Below are positions 51,831 through 59,958 of a stretch of DNA of 64,000 bases, one piece after another (the stretch's first letter is position 1; each line of letters opens with the position of its first letter). Origin of the DNA: Acidobacteriota bacterium (GTDB lineage: Bacteria > Acidobacteriota > Polarisedimenticolia > Gp22-AA2); NCBI GenBank assembly GCA_003223135.1, contig QHXX01000022.1:1-64000 (forward strand), in the 5' to 3' direction. Under the pieces are notes generated by a model. The model was not told the origin of the DNA, did not search any database, and saw nothing but the letters and a program-made list of their open reading frames with translations. The translations under genes and the position numbers were made by a program.

Positions 51831-53143
51831 GCCAGGGTCTCCTTTTCCAACTCGGGGCCGGCCACGACCAGGACACAGCTCCGGGGCGTCAGGTATTTCC
51901 GCGCGGCCTCCTCCACGTCTCTCCGAGTGACCGCCCGGATCATCTCCGCCAGCCTCCAGGGATAATCGATCCCGAGACCATAGAACTCCGCGTCGGCGAG
52001 GATCGCCGCAGCTTCGGGGTTAGTTTCCATGCTCCGCGGAACGGAGGCCGCGAGGGCCTGCTTCGAATCGCGCAGCTCGCCGGGCGTGACCCCGCGGCGG
52101 ACGATCTGCTCGATCGTCCTGCGCATCAGGTCGAGCGCCCGGCGCACGCGGTCGGGGGCGACACCGGCGCGCGCCACGAACGGTCCGGGACCCAGCCCGG
52201 CGCTGAAACGCGAGTAAACGTAGTAGGCCAATCCGGCGCGCTCCCGGATCACCTTCCCGAGACGTCCGCCCAGACTGAACTCACCCAGGATGCTGTTGAG
52301 AACGAGCGACGCCGGCAGATCGGGCGACAGACGCCGGGGTCCCCGGAACCCCAGGGCGATGTCGGCCTGCGTCTTACCGTCGATCGGCTTGACCACGACG
52401 ATGGTCCGATCAGGCGCCGGCGGATCGGGGATCGAGGCACGGGCCGCGGGGCCTGGCGCCGTCCCGGCCGTCCCGCGTGCTCCCCGCGCCGGTCCGTCCG
52501 CGCCTCCGTTCCACGTTCCCAGGATGCTCGCGGCGAGGGCCAGGGCGCGCGCCGGGTCGAAATCGCCCGCCATCGACACGATCGCCCCGGACGATCGGAA
52601 GCGGTGTCGGTGGAAGGCCACCAGGTCCGCGCGCTCGATGCGCGATACGCTGTCGCGCGTCCCCAGACGCGGATGGCGGTACGGGTGTCCGGGAGGAAAC
52701 AATGCCTCCTGAAGCCCCATCTCGGAGACCGCCGCCGTGTCCTGATCCCGCTCGGCAATGGTGGTGAGGAGCTGGCCCTTCTGGCGGCCGACCTCGGTGC
52801 CGGGAAATGTCGGCTCCGCCACGATCAGACGCAGGCGCTCGAGGACGCCGGGCAGGTGATCTGACAGGAGCCGCAGCCTGATGTCGAGGGTGTCTCGGTG
52901 GGCCTCCGCCGCGTAGGCGACGCCCAGGTCGTCGAAAAAGCCGGCGATGGCCGCGGCCGACAGGGAGCCCGCGCCGCGGTCCAGGAGGCTCGCGACCAGC
53001 GCCGCCGTCCCCTCCTTTTCCGCCGGATCGAACGCCGCGCCCGCTTCGAGGACCAATTGGACCGCAATCGATCGGGCCGCGCCGTTCGGCCGGGCAATCA
53101 CCTCCAGGCCGTTGTCGAGACGGATCCAAGGCACCGCGCTCAC
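51827..53143 (-). CDS. M16-family peptidase homologue without zinc motif (partner subunit)
   Basis: A 438-residue M16/insulinase-fold protein. IRLDNGLEVIARPNGAARS opens the fold, PAEKEGTAALVASLLDRGAG stands where the HxxEH motif should be, and the family-typical FPPGHPYRHPRLGT and GGRLGKVIRERAGLAYYVYS follow. Without the zinc ligands it should be an inactive partner, as in two-subunit M16B proteases such as mitochondrial processing peptidase. It starts with GTG overlapping the stop of the active M16 gene by four bases and overlaps the aminoacylase by four bases. Confidence 0.86.
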   Translation of the reverse strand: MSAVPWIRLDNGLEVIARPNGAARSIAVQLVLEAGAAFDPAEKEGTAALVASLLDRGAGSLSAAAIAGFFDDLGVAYAAEAHRDTLDIRLRLLSDHLPGVLERLRLIVAEPTFPGTEVGRQKGQLLTTIAERDQDTAAVSEMGLQEALFPPGHPYRHPRLGTRDSVSRIERADLVAFHRHRFRSSGAIVSMAGDFDPARALALAASILGTWNGGADGPARGARGTAGTAPGPAARASIPDPPAPDRTIVVVKPIDGKTQADIALGFRGPRRLSPDLPASLVLNSILGEFSLGGRLGKVIRERAGLAYYVYSRFSAGLGPGPFVARAGVAPDRVRRALDLMRRTIEQIVRRGVTPGELRDSKQALAASVPRSMETNPEAAAILADAEFYGLGIDYPWRLAEMIRAVTRRDVEEAARKYLTPRSCVLVVAGPELEKETLA

Positions 53144-54486
53144 GGGCGGGAGACGCCGTGCCCGCCCGGGGCCGCCGGCGCCGGCTGCGGGCCCGAGGGG
53201 AAGAGGACGCCCACGGTCCGGCGGTCGCCGTCGAGTCGCGCGCGGGCAAGTGTCGCAACCTCGCCGGCCGTGACGGCGCGGACGCGGCGCGGCAGGTCGA
53301 GGAACAGCCGGTGAACGGCCACGGTCTCGAAGAAGCCGAGCTGGTGGGCGGCGTCCGTGGTGCTCTCGGACTCGAGAGCGTGGCGCGCCAGGAACTGATT
53401 CTTGGCGCGCGTCAGATCGCGCTCTTCGATGTCGCCCTGTGCCAGCCGTCCGATCTCGGCTGTCAGCGTCTCCTCGATGCGGCCCGGATCGACTCCCTCG
53501 TTGACCGTGACACCGACGCGATAAAGATAAGGATGACGGGTCGGTACGAGAAGCGTCGAGACCTGGCTGGCGAGGTCGCCTTCGATCAGGGATCGATACA
53601 GGCGGGACGTCTTGCTCGGCCCGCGTCCGTCCTGGCCCGACCAGAGGTTGACCGTCGGCCCCCCGGCGAGAATCCCGTCGGCGACAAGGAACACCGCAAA
53701 CTCCTGCTCGGACGCCGCGGGCGCGTGAAAGGCGAATTCCAGGTAGACGGCGCCGGAGGGCCGCCTGATCGTCAGACGCCTCTCGCCGGACTGCGGCGGC
53801 TCGATCGTCCGCACCGGAGGAGGGTCCTCGCCGCGTCGGATCCCTCCGAAGTGGCGCCGGACGAGGCGAAGCGCCGCGGCTGTCTCGAAATCGCCGGTCG
53901 CGACCAGGATGCCGTTGTTGGGGACGTAGTAGCGGCGATAGTGCCCGTACAGATCGTCGCGGGTGATCGCCCGCAAATCGGAGAGGTAGCCAATCGTGGG
54001 CCAGCGATAAGGGTGGGCCTGGAGCGCCGTTCCGGTCACCTCCTTCTCGAGGTAGGAGCGCGGGTCGTTCTCGCCCCCCTGAAGTTCGGAGATCACCACG
54101 GTCCGCTCGTGCTCGACCTCGTTCTGCGAGTAGAGGCATTCCGTCATGCGCGAAGCCTCGAGGCGCAGCATCTCTTCGAAGGCGTCGCTCTGCACGGTCT
54201 CGAAGTAGGCGGTGACGTCGAGCCAGGTGTAGCCGTTCCAGGTGCCACCGGCGAGCTCGACCTGGCGGGTCACGTCCTCCTTGTGAATGCGGCGCGTCCC
54301 CTTGAAATTCATATGCTCCACCCAGTGCGAGATGCCCGTGATCCCCGGCCGCTCGTCGCGCGACCCGACGCGATACCAGCACCAGACCGAGACCACTGGA
54401 GCCTGCCGCATCTCGCGCAGAATGACGGTGAGGCCGTTCGGCAGTCGCGTGACGACGATGTCACCCCGGCGGGTCCGCGCGGTCAT
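53140..54486 (-). CDS. M16-family zinc metallopeptidase (active subunit)
   Basis: A 448-residue insulinase-family peptidase. The inverted zinc motif HWVEH lies in ITGISHWVEHMNFKGT near residue 55, with the downstream glutamate in VISELQGGENDP. The second half has PTVNLWSGQDGRGPSKTSRLYRS. No signal peptide is visible from the ATG at 54486, which has a GGGAGAGG ribosome-binding site. It probably forms a heterodimer with the zinc-less M16 protein encoded immediately downstream and degrades peptides released by extracellular proteases. Confidence 0.88.
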   Translation of the reverse strand: MTARTRRGDIVVTRLPNGLTVILREMRQAPVVSVWCWYRVGSRDERPGITGISHWVEHMNFKGTRRIHKEDVTRQVELAGGTWNGYTWLDVTAYFETVQSDAFEEMLRLEASRMTECLYSQNEVEHERTVVISELQGGENDPRSYLEKEVTGTALQAHPYRWPTIGYLSDLRAITRDDLYGHYRRYYVPNNGILVATGDFETAAALRLVRRHFGGIRRGEDPPPVRTIEPPQSGERRLTIRRPSGAVYLEFAFHAPAASEQEFAVFLVADGILAGGPTVNLWSGQDGRGPSKTSRLYRSLIEGDLASQVSTLLVPTRHPYLYRVGVTVNEGVDPGRIEETLTAEIGRLAQGDIEERDLTRAKNQFLARHALESESTTDAAHQLGFFETVAVHRLFLDLPRRVRAVTAGEVATLARARLDGDRRTVGVLFPSGPQPAPAAPGGHGVSRP

Positions 54487-54788
54487 GCCCGCCTCTCCCT
54501 GGCCGGCTGGGCGGTCATCGTGTCGGCCCGGCCAGCCCGCCGGGACAGGGCCGCGACATGCTGGTTGCGTTGCCACTGCTCGCGCGGCAGGAGGGTCCGC
54601 GCTCTTCCGCGCTGCGTCGACGGCCTCTGGCTCAATGGGCTCCTCGGGGTCGGGGGCTGGGTACCCGTGGTACCGCGCCATGCAGGGTCCGCGCATGGTA
54701 ATACACGCGCGCGGCGCGCAGCAACCCGCGCGGCGGGGACTCCCGGTCCGTTTCGCCGTACAATGACGGCCCTTCGGAGGTCGATCGA
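54487..54788. other. Divergent intergenic region between M16 operon and asparaginase
   Basis: About 300 bases without a supported gene. A -10-like TACAAT at 54759-54764 and a GGAGG at about 54776 serve the asparaginase gene. The inner part holds GC-rich short palindromes (such as GGGTACCCGTGGTACC) without a T-run. Open frames crossing it are extensions of the neighbouring genes with Arg-rich composition. Confidence 0.5.
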
Positions 54789-55835
54789 GTGCCGGCGTCG
54801 AGCGAGAACAGGACACCGATCCCCGGCTACGTGCCGCTGGTCGAGGTGCGCCGCGGCGACAGCGTCGAGTCCCTTCACTTCGGGGCGATCGCGGTGATCG
54901 ACGCCCGGGGCCGCGCCGTGACGGCCGCCGGCGACCCCGCCACACCGGTCGTCCTGCGCTCCACCGCCAAGCCGGCGCAGGTCCTGCCGCTGTTGGACGC
55001 GGGGGCGGCCGACCGCTTCCACTTCGCCGACGAAGAGATCGCCGTCATGATCGGATCGCACGGCGGCGAGCCGTTCCATGTGCGCGCCGTCCGTTCGATC
55101 CTGAAGACCATCGGCCTCGACGAGAAGGCGCTGCAGTGCGGCGCCCACGCGCCTTATCACAGGCCCTCCGCCCACGCGCTCCGGCAGCGCGGGGAGCAGC
55201 CGACCGCCTTGCACAACAACTGCTCGGGCAAACACGCCGGGATGCTGGCGCTGGCGGTCCACCTCGGGGCGCCGGTGGACACGTACCTCGACCCGGGGCA
55301 CCCGGTACAGGCGCGCATCCGCGCCCGCATCGAGGCGCTTGCGGGTCTTCCGGCGGGGGCCACGCGACTGGCGATCGACGGCTGCTCCGCCCCCACGTTT
55401 GCGATGCCGCTCTCGAGCCTGGCATTTCTGTACGCCCGCCTGGCGGCCGCGGCCGGCCCGGCGGACGCCCCGGATCCGGCTGCGCGCCGGGCGGTCGCGG
55501 CCATGCGCGGTCACCCGGAGATGATCGGTGGTACCGACCGCCTCTGCACCGCGCTCATGCGGGCCGGCCGCCACGGCCTCCTCGCCAAGATCGGGGCGGA
55601 GGGGATGTACGGGCTGGCCTGGCAGAAGGACGGGGTCGGTTTCGGGCTGGCCCTCAAGATCTCCGACGGCGAAGGGCAGAGGGCGCGGTTCAGCGCGGCG
55701 CTGGAGGCGCTGCGGCAGCTCGAGGTCCTGTCGGGCGAGGACGCGGCGGATTTGCGCTCGCGATTCGTCGGCGAGATACGCAATCATCGCGGTCTCGTGG
55801 TCGGGAGCGTCGGCACGACCTTTCGCCTGGTGTGA
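54789..55835 (+). CDS. Thermolabile (Rhizobium-type) L-asparaginase
   Basis: A 348-residue protein of the R. etli AsnA-type asparaginase family, structurally unrelated to E. coli asparaginases. Motifs are FGAIAVIDARG, RSTAKPAQVLPLL, IGSHGGEPFHV, QCGAHAPYH, HNNCSGKHAGMLAL and DGCSAPTFAMPLS, followed by GHPEMIGGTDRL. The enzyme deaminates asparagine in the cytoplasm. The GTG start has a GGAGG eight bases upstream. It stands alone; the thioredoxin promoter lies just after its stop. Confidence 0.92.
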   Translation: MPASSENRTPIPGYVPLVEVRRGDSVESLHFGAIAVIDARGRAVTAAGDPATPVVLRSTAKPAQVLPLLDAGAADRFHFADEEIAVMIGSHGGEPFHVRAVRSILKTIGLDEKALQCGAHAPYHRPSAHALRQRGEQPTALHNNCSGKHAGMLALAVHLGAPVDTYLDPGHPVQARIRARIEALAGLPAGATRLAIDGCSAPTFAMPLSSLAFLYARLAAAAGPADAPDPAARRAVAAMRGHPEMIGGTDRLCTALMRAGRHGLLAKIGAEGMYGLAWQKDGVGFGLALKISDGEGQRARFSAALEALRQLEVLSGEDAADLRSRFVGEIRNHRGLVVGSVGTTFRLV

Positions 55836-55842
55836 ACGATGG

Positions 55843-55848
55843 TATAAT
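55843..55848 (+). promoter_or_regulatory. Consensus -10 of the thioredoxin operon
   Basis: A perfect TATAAT starts seven bases after the asparaginase stop and about 55 bases before the thioredoxin start codon. The -35 region has no clear hexamer. Confidence 0.55.
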
Positions 55849-55908
55849 CCGTTCTCCCGTTTTAAACCTGAAAGGGCCGGATTTCGTGGTCTTCAGCGGA
55901 GCAACGGT

Positions 55909-56247
55909 TTGAAAGGCGTGGTCGAAGTCGACGACGGCAATTTCGAGAGCCAGGTGCTCCGCTCGCCTGTTCCGGTCCTGCTGGATTTCTCGGCGGAATG
56001 GTGCGGGCCGTGCAAGCGTCTGCAGCCGATCGTCGAGGCGATCGCAGCCGAATACGCCGACCGTCTCAGAGTGGCTCACCTTGACATCGACAAGGCGCAG
56101 GCGACCGCGGTGAAGTACGGCATCATGTCGGTCCCGACCGTTCTCTTCTTCAAAGGGGGGAAGGTCATGGATCAGCTGCTCGGGTATGTCCCCAGGGACA
56201 AGCTGGTCGAGAAGATCGACCCCCTCCTTATGGGAAAGCCCTCCTGA
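55909..56247 (+). CDS. Thioredoxin
   Basis: A 112-residue thioredoxin with the active site WCGPC in DFSAEWCGPCKRLQP (about residue 33), the cis-proline segment MSVPTVLFFKGG, and a normal C-terminal helix. It reduces disulfides of cytoplasmic targets. The probable start is a TTG at 55909, with GGAG eight bases upstream; no other start fits the domain edge. It overlaps nothing but lies two bases before the TlpA-like gene, so both are transcribed together. Confidence 0.9.
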   Translation: MKGVVEVDDGNFESQVLRSPVPVLLDFSAEWCGPCKRLQPIVEAIAAEYADRLRVAHLDIDKAQATAVKYGIMSVPTVLFFKGGKVMDQLLGYVPRDKLVEKIDPLLMGKPS

Positions 56248-56249
56248 AC

Positions 56250-56840
56250 GTGTCCACGCATCCATCCCGGTTCGCGCGCGTCGTCGTGGGGGGTGCTCTG
56301 GCGCTGGCGCTCCTGCCGGCTGGACCCTTGGACGCCCAGAAGATGCCGACCCTCGAGCCGCTCCCCGGGCGCCGGGTCGGCGACCTGGCGCTCGACTTCA
56401 CGCTCAAGGATCTGAACAACCAGACGCACCGCCTCAAGGACATGCGCGGCAAGCAGGTGGTCCACGTCGTCTTCTGGGCGACCTGGTGCGTCCCGTGTCT
56501 TCAAGAGATCCCGACACTGCGCGCCGTCCGGGAGAAGTACCACGACCGCGGCCTGGAGATTCTCGGGATCGTGATCAACCTGAGCCAGACCGTGGACGGC
56601 GTGCGGGCCGCGGCGCGGGATCTGAAGCTCAACTACCCGATCCTGTGGGACGACGGCGGCGAGGTCCAGGACCGCTACGGGGTCTCCTCCATCCCGCAGA
56701 ATGTCCTCATCGGCAGGGACGGCGTGATCCGCTATACCGGCACCTCTCTCCCACGCAACTACGAGACCCTCCTCGATTCGCTTCTCAAGGAAGACGGCGC
56801 GGCCCGGACCGCCGGCCGATCTCCGGCCGTCGCGCATTGA
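56250..56840 (+). CDS. TlpA-like periplasmic thiol-disulfide oxidoreductase
   Basis: A 196-residue exported redoxin. A signal peptide (about 1-28, ending near LDAQ) precedes a TlpA/AhpC-type domain with WATWCVPCLQEIPTL (WCVPC) and the cis-proline segment SSIPQNVLIG. No lipobox is present. It probably keeps cysteines of secreted proteins or cytochromes reduced in the periplasm. It starts at a GTG two bases after the thioredoxin stop; its own stop overlaps the -35 of hflX. Confidence 0.86.
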   Translation: MSTHPSRFARVVVGGALALALLPAGPLDAQKMPTLEPLPGRRVGDLALDFTLKDLNNQTHRLKDMRGKQVVHVVFWATWCVPCLQEIPTLRAVREKYHDRGLEILGIVINLSQTVDGVRAAARDLKLNYPILWDDGGEVQDRYGVSSIPQNVLIGRDGVIRYTGTSLPRNYETLLDSLLKEDGAARTAGRSPAVAH

Positions 56841-56865
56841 CGATGCCGCGGCCGGAGACTAAGAT
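56837..56865 (+). promoter_or_regulatory. Promoter of hflX, leaderless arrangement
   Basis: TTGACG (overlapping the stop codon of the upstream gene) and TAAGAT are 17 bases apart, and the -10 ends six bases before the GTG start of hflX. There is no Shine-Dalgarno sequence in the remaining six bases. Confidence 0.6.
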
Positions 56866-56871
56866 CGCCGG

Positions 56872-58026
56872 GTGAACCGTCTCGAACGGGCCGTTCTCGT
56901 AGGGCTCTGCCGCCATCGCTTCGATCGGGCCCGGGTGGACGAGCATCTTCAGGAGTTGGGATTGCTCGCCGAGAGCGCCGGAGCCGTCGTGGTGGGCGCC
57001 GTGGTGCAGGAACGCGGGTCGGTACATCCGGGGACCCTGGTGCGGCGGGGCAAGGTGGAGGAGCTCGCGCACCTGGCGCGCGAGCGCCGGGCCGACCTCG
57101 CCATCTTCGACCAGGACCTGTCGCCGGCCCAGATCAAGAACCTCGAGAAGGAGATCGAGGCGAAGATCCTCGACAGATCGGGCCTCATCCTCGACATCTT
57201 CGCGCGCCGCGCCCGCACTCGCGAGGCCCGCACGCAGGTCGAGCTGGCGCAGCTCCGCTACCTCCTTCCACGCCTCACCCGGCAGTGGAGCCACCTGTCG
57301 CGGCAGGTCGGCGGAATCGGCCAGAGGGGTGTCGGAGAGACCCAGCTCGAGATCGATCGCCGCATCATTCGCAAGCGTATCGCTCGCCTGGCGTCCGACC
57401 TGAAGGACATCGAGAAGGAGCGTCATGAACGCCGCAAGAAGCGCTCGGCGGTGCCGCGCGTGGCGCTCATCGGCTACACCAACGCCGGAAAGTCGACGAT
57501 CATGAACCTGCTCACCGGCGCGATGGCACGCGTGGAGAACCGTTTATTCGTCACCCTCGATTCGCTCGTGCGGCGCTGCGAGCGCGGTGGGCGTCCTCCG
57601 TTTTTGGTCGTGGACACGGTCGGATTCATCCGCAAGCTGCCGCACCACCTGGTGGCCTCCTTCCGCAGCACGCTTGAGGAGGCGGCCGGCGCGGATCTCC
57701 TGGTCCACGTCGTCGACTCGTCGTCCGGCGCCCTGGAGGACCAGATGCGGAGCACGCGCGATACGCTGGACGACTTGGGACACGCCGACGATCCGTGTCT
57801 TCTGGCGTTCAACAAGATCGATCAGGCGCCCGAGGGCGTCCTCGAGAGACTCCGTACCGAACATCCGGAGGCGGTGTTCCTGTCGGCCATCGATCCGAAG
57901 CAGGCGGATCTCCTGGAGACGCGCGTGCGCGCGGGGCTGCGCGCCGCCAGGCCGGCCGACGTGCCGGTGCCGCCGGCCGCGTCGATGCGGGCTGCCTGGG
58001 CGCTCGACTCGGGGAGCGGCTCGTGA
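56872..58026 (+). CDS. hflX: Ribosome-splitting GTPase HflX
   Basis: A 384-residue HflX. The N-terminal domain carries VHPGTLVRRGKVEEL and FDQDLSPAQIKNLE, followed by the HflX signature DIFARRARTREARTQVELAQL and GGIGQRGVGETQLE. The G domain has GYTNAGKSTIMNLLTG (P-loop), DTVGFIRKLPHHLV (G3) and NKID (G4). The protein binds and splits stalled ribosomes under stress. It overlaps the Ddl gene by four bases. Length is slightly short at the C-terminus but complete in motifs. Confidence 0.95.
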   Translation: MNRLERAVLVGLCRHRFDRARVDEHLQELGLLAESAGAVVVGAVVQERGSVHPGTLVRRGKVEELAHLARERRADLAIFDQDLSPAQIKNLEKEIEAKILDRSGLILDIFARRARTREARTQVELAQLRYLLPRLTRQWSHLSRQVGGIGQRGVGETQLEIDRRIIRKRIARLASDLKDIEKERHERRKKRSAVPRVALIGYTNAGKSTIMNLLTGAMARVENRLFVTLDSLVRRCERGGRPPFLVVDTVGFIRKLPHHLVASFRSTLEEAAGADLLVHVVDSSSGALEDQMRSTRDTLDDLGHADDPCLLAFNKIDQAPEGVLERLRTEHPEAVFLSAIDPKQADLLETRVRAGLRAARPADVPVPPAASMRAAWALDSGSGS

Positions 58027-59231
58027 AGCGGCCGAGGAAGGAACGCTCCAGTCGGCCCGGCTCGTCGCGCGGGCGCATGCGCGTGGGGGTGATCTTCGGC
58101 GGCCGCTCGGTCGAGCACGAAGTTTCGCTGGTTTCGGCTCGGGCCATCATGCAGGCGCTCGATAAGGAGCGTTACGAGGTCGTTCCGATAGGCATCACCC
58201 GGCAAGGCCGCTGGGTCCTGGGCGACACGCACTGCGCCCTGCCTCCCGATCCGTCCGTGCGCGGCCTCGTGCGCCTGCAGAATGGCGGACGAGGAGCCGG
58301 GCCCGCTTCGCTCGACCGGGCGGGCCTGAAGATCGCGCTTGCGGGCGGGCGGCGGGCGCGCCGACCGTCGCCCCTGGGACGGCTCGACGTGATCTTCCCG
58401 GTCGTGCACGGCATGGGTGGCGAGGAGGGCACGCTGCAGGGTCTCCTGGAACTGGCCGACATCCCGTACGTCGGTGCGGGTGTCCTGGGCTCGGCGCTCG
58501 GCATGGACAAGGCGATGATGAAAGTCGTCTTCCGCGACGCCGGTCTGCCAATCGTCGACCACAGGGTCATCCGGCGGCGCGATCTCGAGAGCGGACGCGA
58601 CCGATTCGTGCAGGCGGTCGAGAAAGGCCTCGGCTATCCCTGTTTCGTGAAGCCGGCGAACGGCGGCAGCAGCGTCGGCGTCAGCAAGGCGAAAGGCCGC
58701 CGTCAGATGCTGGAAGCGCTCGACCTGGCAGCGCGCTACGACCGCAAGATCATCGTGGAACGCGCCATCGACGCGCGCGAGATCGAGTGCAGCGTGCTGG
58801 GGAACGACGACCCGGTGGCGTCCGTTCTCGGGGAGATCATCCCGGCGAACGAGTTCTACGACTACCGAGCCAAATACATCGACGAAAACTCGCGACTGTT
58901 GATCCCGGCCCCCCTGACCGAGGAGCAGGCGAGCCGTATCCGCGACCTGGCGGCCAGGGCGTTTAGAGCGCTCGATCTGTGCGGCATGGCGCGCGCCGAC
59001 TTCTTCCTCGACCGGACCACCGAGGCCATCTTCATCAACGAGGTGAACACCATCCCCGGCTTCACGCCGATCAGCATGTACCCCAAACTCTGGGAGGCGA
59101 GCGGTCTGCCGTTCCCGGCGCTCGTCGATCGACTGATCCACCTGGCGGTCGAGCGGCACGCCGAGAAGAAGAGCCTGATCACCACGTACCGGCCGGCCAA
59201 GAACGGTCGCCGCGCCTTGACAAAGGACTGA
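58023..59231 (+). CDS. ddl: D-alanine-D-alanine ligase
   Basis: A 402-residue ATP-grasp ligase that makes the D-Ala-D-Ala terminus of peptidoglycan precursors in the cytoplasm. Motifs are VGVIFGGRSVEHEVSLVSA, VVHGMGGEEGTLQGLLEL, YVGAGVLGSALGMDK, PCFVKPANGGSSVGVSK and INEVNTIPGFTPISMYPKLW. The long insert (about 70-110) fits the family subtype with a Tyr/Phe switch region. GTG 58023 overlaps the hflX stop by four bases. A promoter for the following HNH gene lies in its last codons. Confidence 0.95.
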   Translation: MKRPRKERSSRPGSSRGRMRVGVIFGGRSVEHEVSLVSARAIMQALDKERYEVVPIGITRQGRWVLGDTHCALPPDPSVRGLVRLQNGGRGAGPASLDRAGLKIALAGGRRARRPSPLGRLDVIFPVVHGMGGEEGTLQGLLELADIPYVGAGVLGSALGMDKAMMKVVFRDAGLPIVDHRVIRRRDLESGRDRFVQAVEKGLGYPCFVKPANGGSSVGVSKAKGRRQMLEALDLAARYDRKIIVERAIDAREIECSVLGNDDPVASVLGEIIPANEFYDYRAKYIDENSRLLIPAPLTEEQASRIRDLAARAFRALDLCGMARADFFLDRTTEAIFINEVNTIPGFTPISMYPKLWEASGLPFPALVDRLIHLAVERHAEKKSLITTYRPAKNGRRALTKD

Positions 59232-59245
59232 CGGCGTTCTATTTT
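59217..59245 (+). promoter_or_regulatory. Promoter of the HNH endonuclease gene
   Basis: A perfect TTGACA in the last codons of ddl and TATTTT are 17 bases apart. The predicted start site (about 59251-59252) coincides with the first base of a strong hairpin. Confidence 0.65.
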
Positions 59246-59250
59246 TTGTA

Positions 59251-59282
59251 GTGCCCCGGGGAGGCTGCCGGCCCCGCGGCAC
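59251..59282 (+). other. GC-rich hairpin at the predicted 5' end of the HNH mRNA
   Basis: GTGCCCCGGGG and the CCCCGCGGCAC arm pair in 10 of 11 positions around a ten-base loop. It occupies almost the entire predicted leader, leaving only ten bases before the ATG and no visible ribosome-binding site. A T-rich run precedes rather than follows it, so it is not a terminator for ddl on this strand. Confidence 0.55.
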
Positions 59283-59292
59283 CTTGTCAACC

Positions 59293-59883
59293 ATGCTCGA
59301 CACCAACGTGCTCGTTCTCAATCGCCTGTTCCAGGCCATCCAGGTCACCACGGTCCGCAAGGCATTCTGCCTGCTCTACAAGGGACACGTGCGCGCCGTG
59401 GCCTCCGACTACACGACCTACGATTGGGAGGATTGGGTCGACGTTCCGGCGCAGCCCAACGAAGACTCCATCGTCACGCCGACGCTGCGCATCCGCATCC
59501 CGCGCGTGGTCCTGCTCGTGGACTTCGACCGGCTGCCGCGTCACGAGGTGCGTTTCACGCGGAAGAACATCTTCTACCGGGATCGCAACCGCTGCCAGTA
59601 TTGCGGCGGGAAATACCAGACGCGCGACCTGAACCTCGATCACGTCGTGCCGCTCTCCCGCGGTGGCAAGTCCACGTGGGAGAACGTGGTCTGCTGCTGC
59701 ATCGCGTGCAATTCGAGGAAGGGCGGTCTGCTCCCGGAGGAGGCCGGCATGCACCTCATCCGGACGGCGGTGAAGCCGCGCTGGCACCCCCTGGTCAAGA
59801 TTTCTTTCACCACCGGGCAATACGAGGCCTGGAAGAACTTCCTCGACATCGCCTACTGGAACACGGAGCTGCGCGAGACGTAG
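59293..59883 (+). CDS. HNH endonuclease
   Basis: A 196-residue protein with a C-terminal HNH nuclease domain. The first zinc pair is CQYCGGKYQTRDL, the catalytic strand NLDHVVPLSRGGKSTWENVV supplies the H and N, and CCCIACNSRKGG completes the metal site. The N-terminal 95 residues (VLVLNRLFQAIQVTTVRKAFC onward) are typical of a widespread stand-alone HNH family found in many phyla without restriction partners. It lies between ddl and a rhomboid protease. Its biological role is unknown. Confidence 0.9.
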   Translation: MLDTNVLVLNRLFQAIQVTTVRKAFCLLYKGHVRAVASDYTTYDWEDWVDVPAQPNEDSIVTPTLRIRIPRVVLLVDFDRLPRHEVRFTRKNIFYRDRNRCQYCGGKYQTRDLNLDHVVPLSRGGKSTWENVVCCCIACNSRKGGLLPEEAGMHLIRTAVKPRWHPLVKISFTTGQYEAWKNFLDIAYWNTELRET

Positions 59884-59923
59884 TCCCTCGCGCGTTTCAC
59901 TCCCATCCCGCCGGGCCGTTTCC

Positions 59924-59952
59924 TTGCAATGCCCAGGACCGTGTGTTAAGTT
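59924..59952 (+). promoter_or_regulatory. Promoter of the rhomboid gene, leaderless arrangement
   Basis: TTGCAA and TAAGTT are 17 bases apart, and the -10 ends six bases (CCGGAC) before the ATG. The same six-base spacer sequence occurs at the BtuF-like gene on the other strand. Confidence 0.6.
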
Positions 59953-59958
59953 CCGGAC

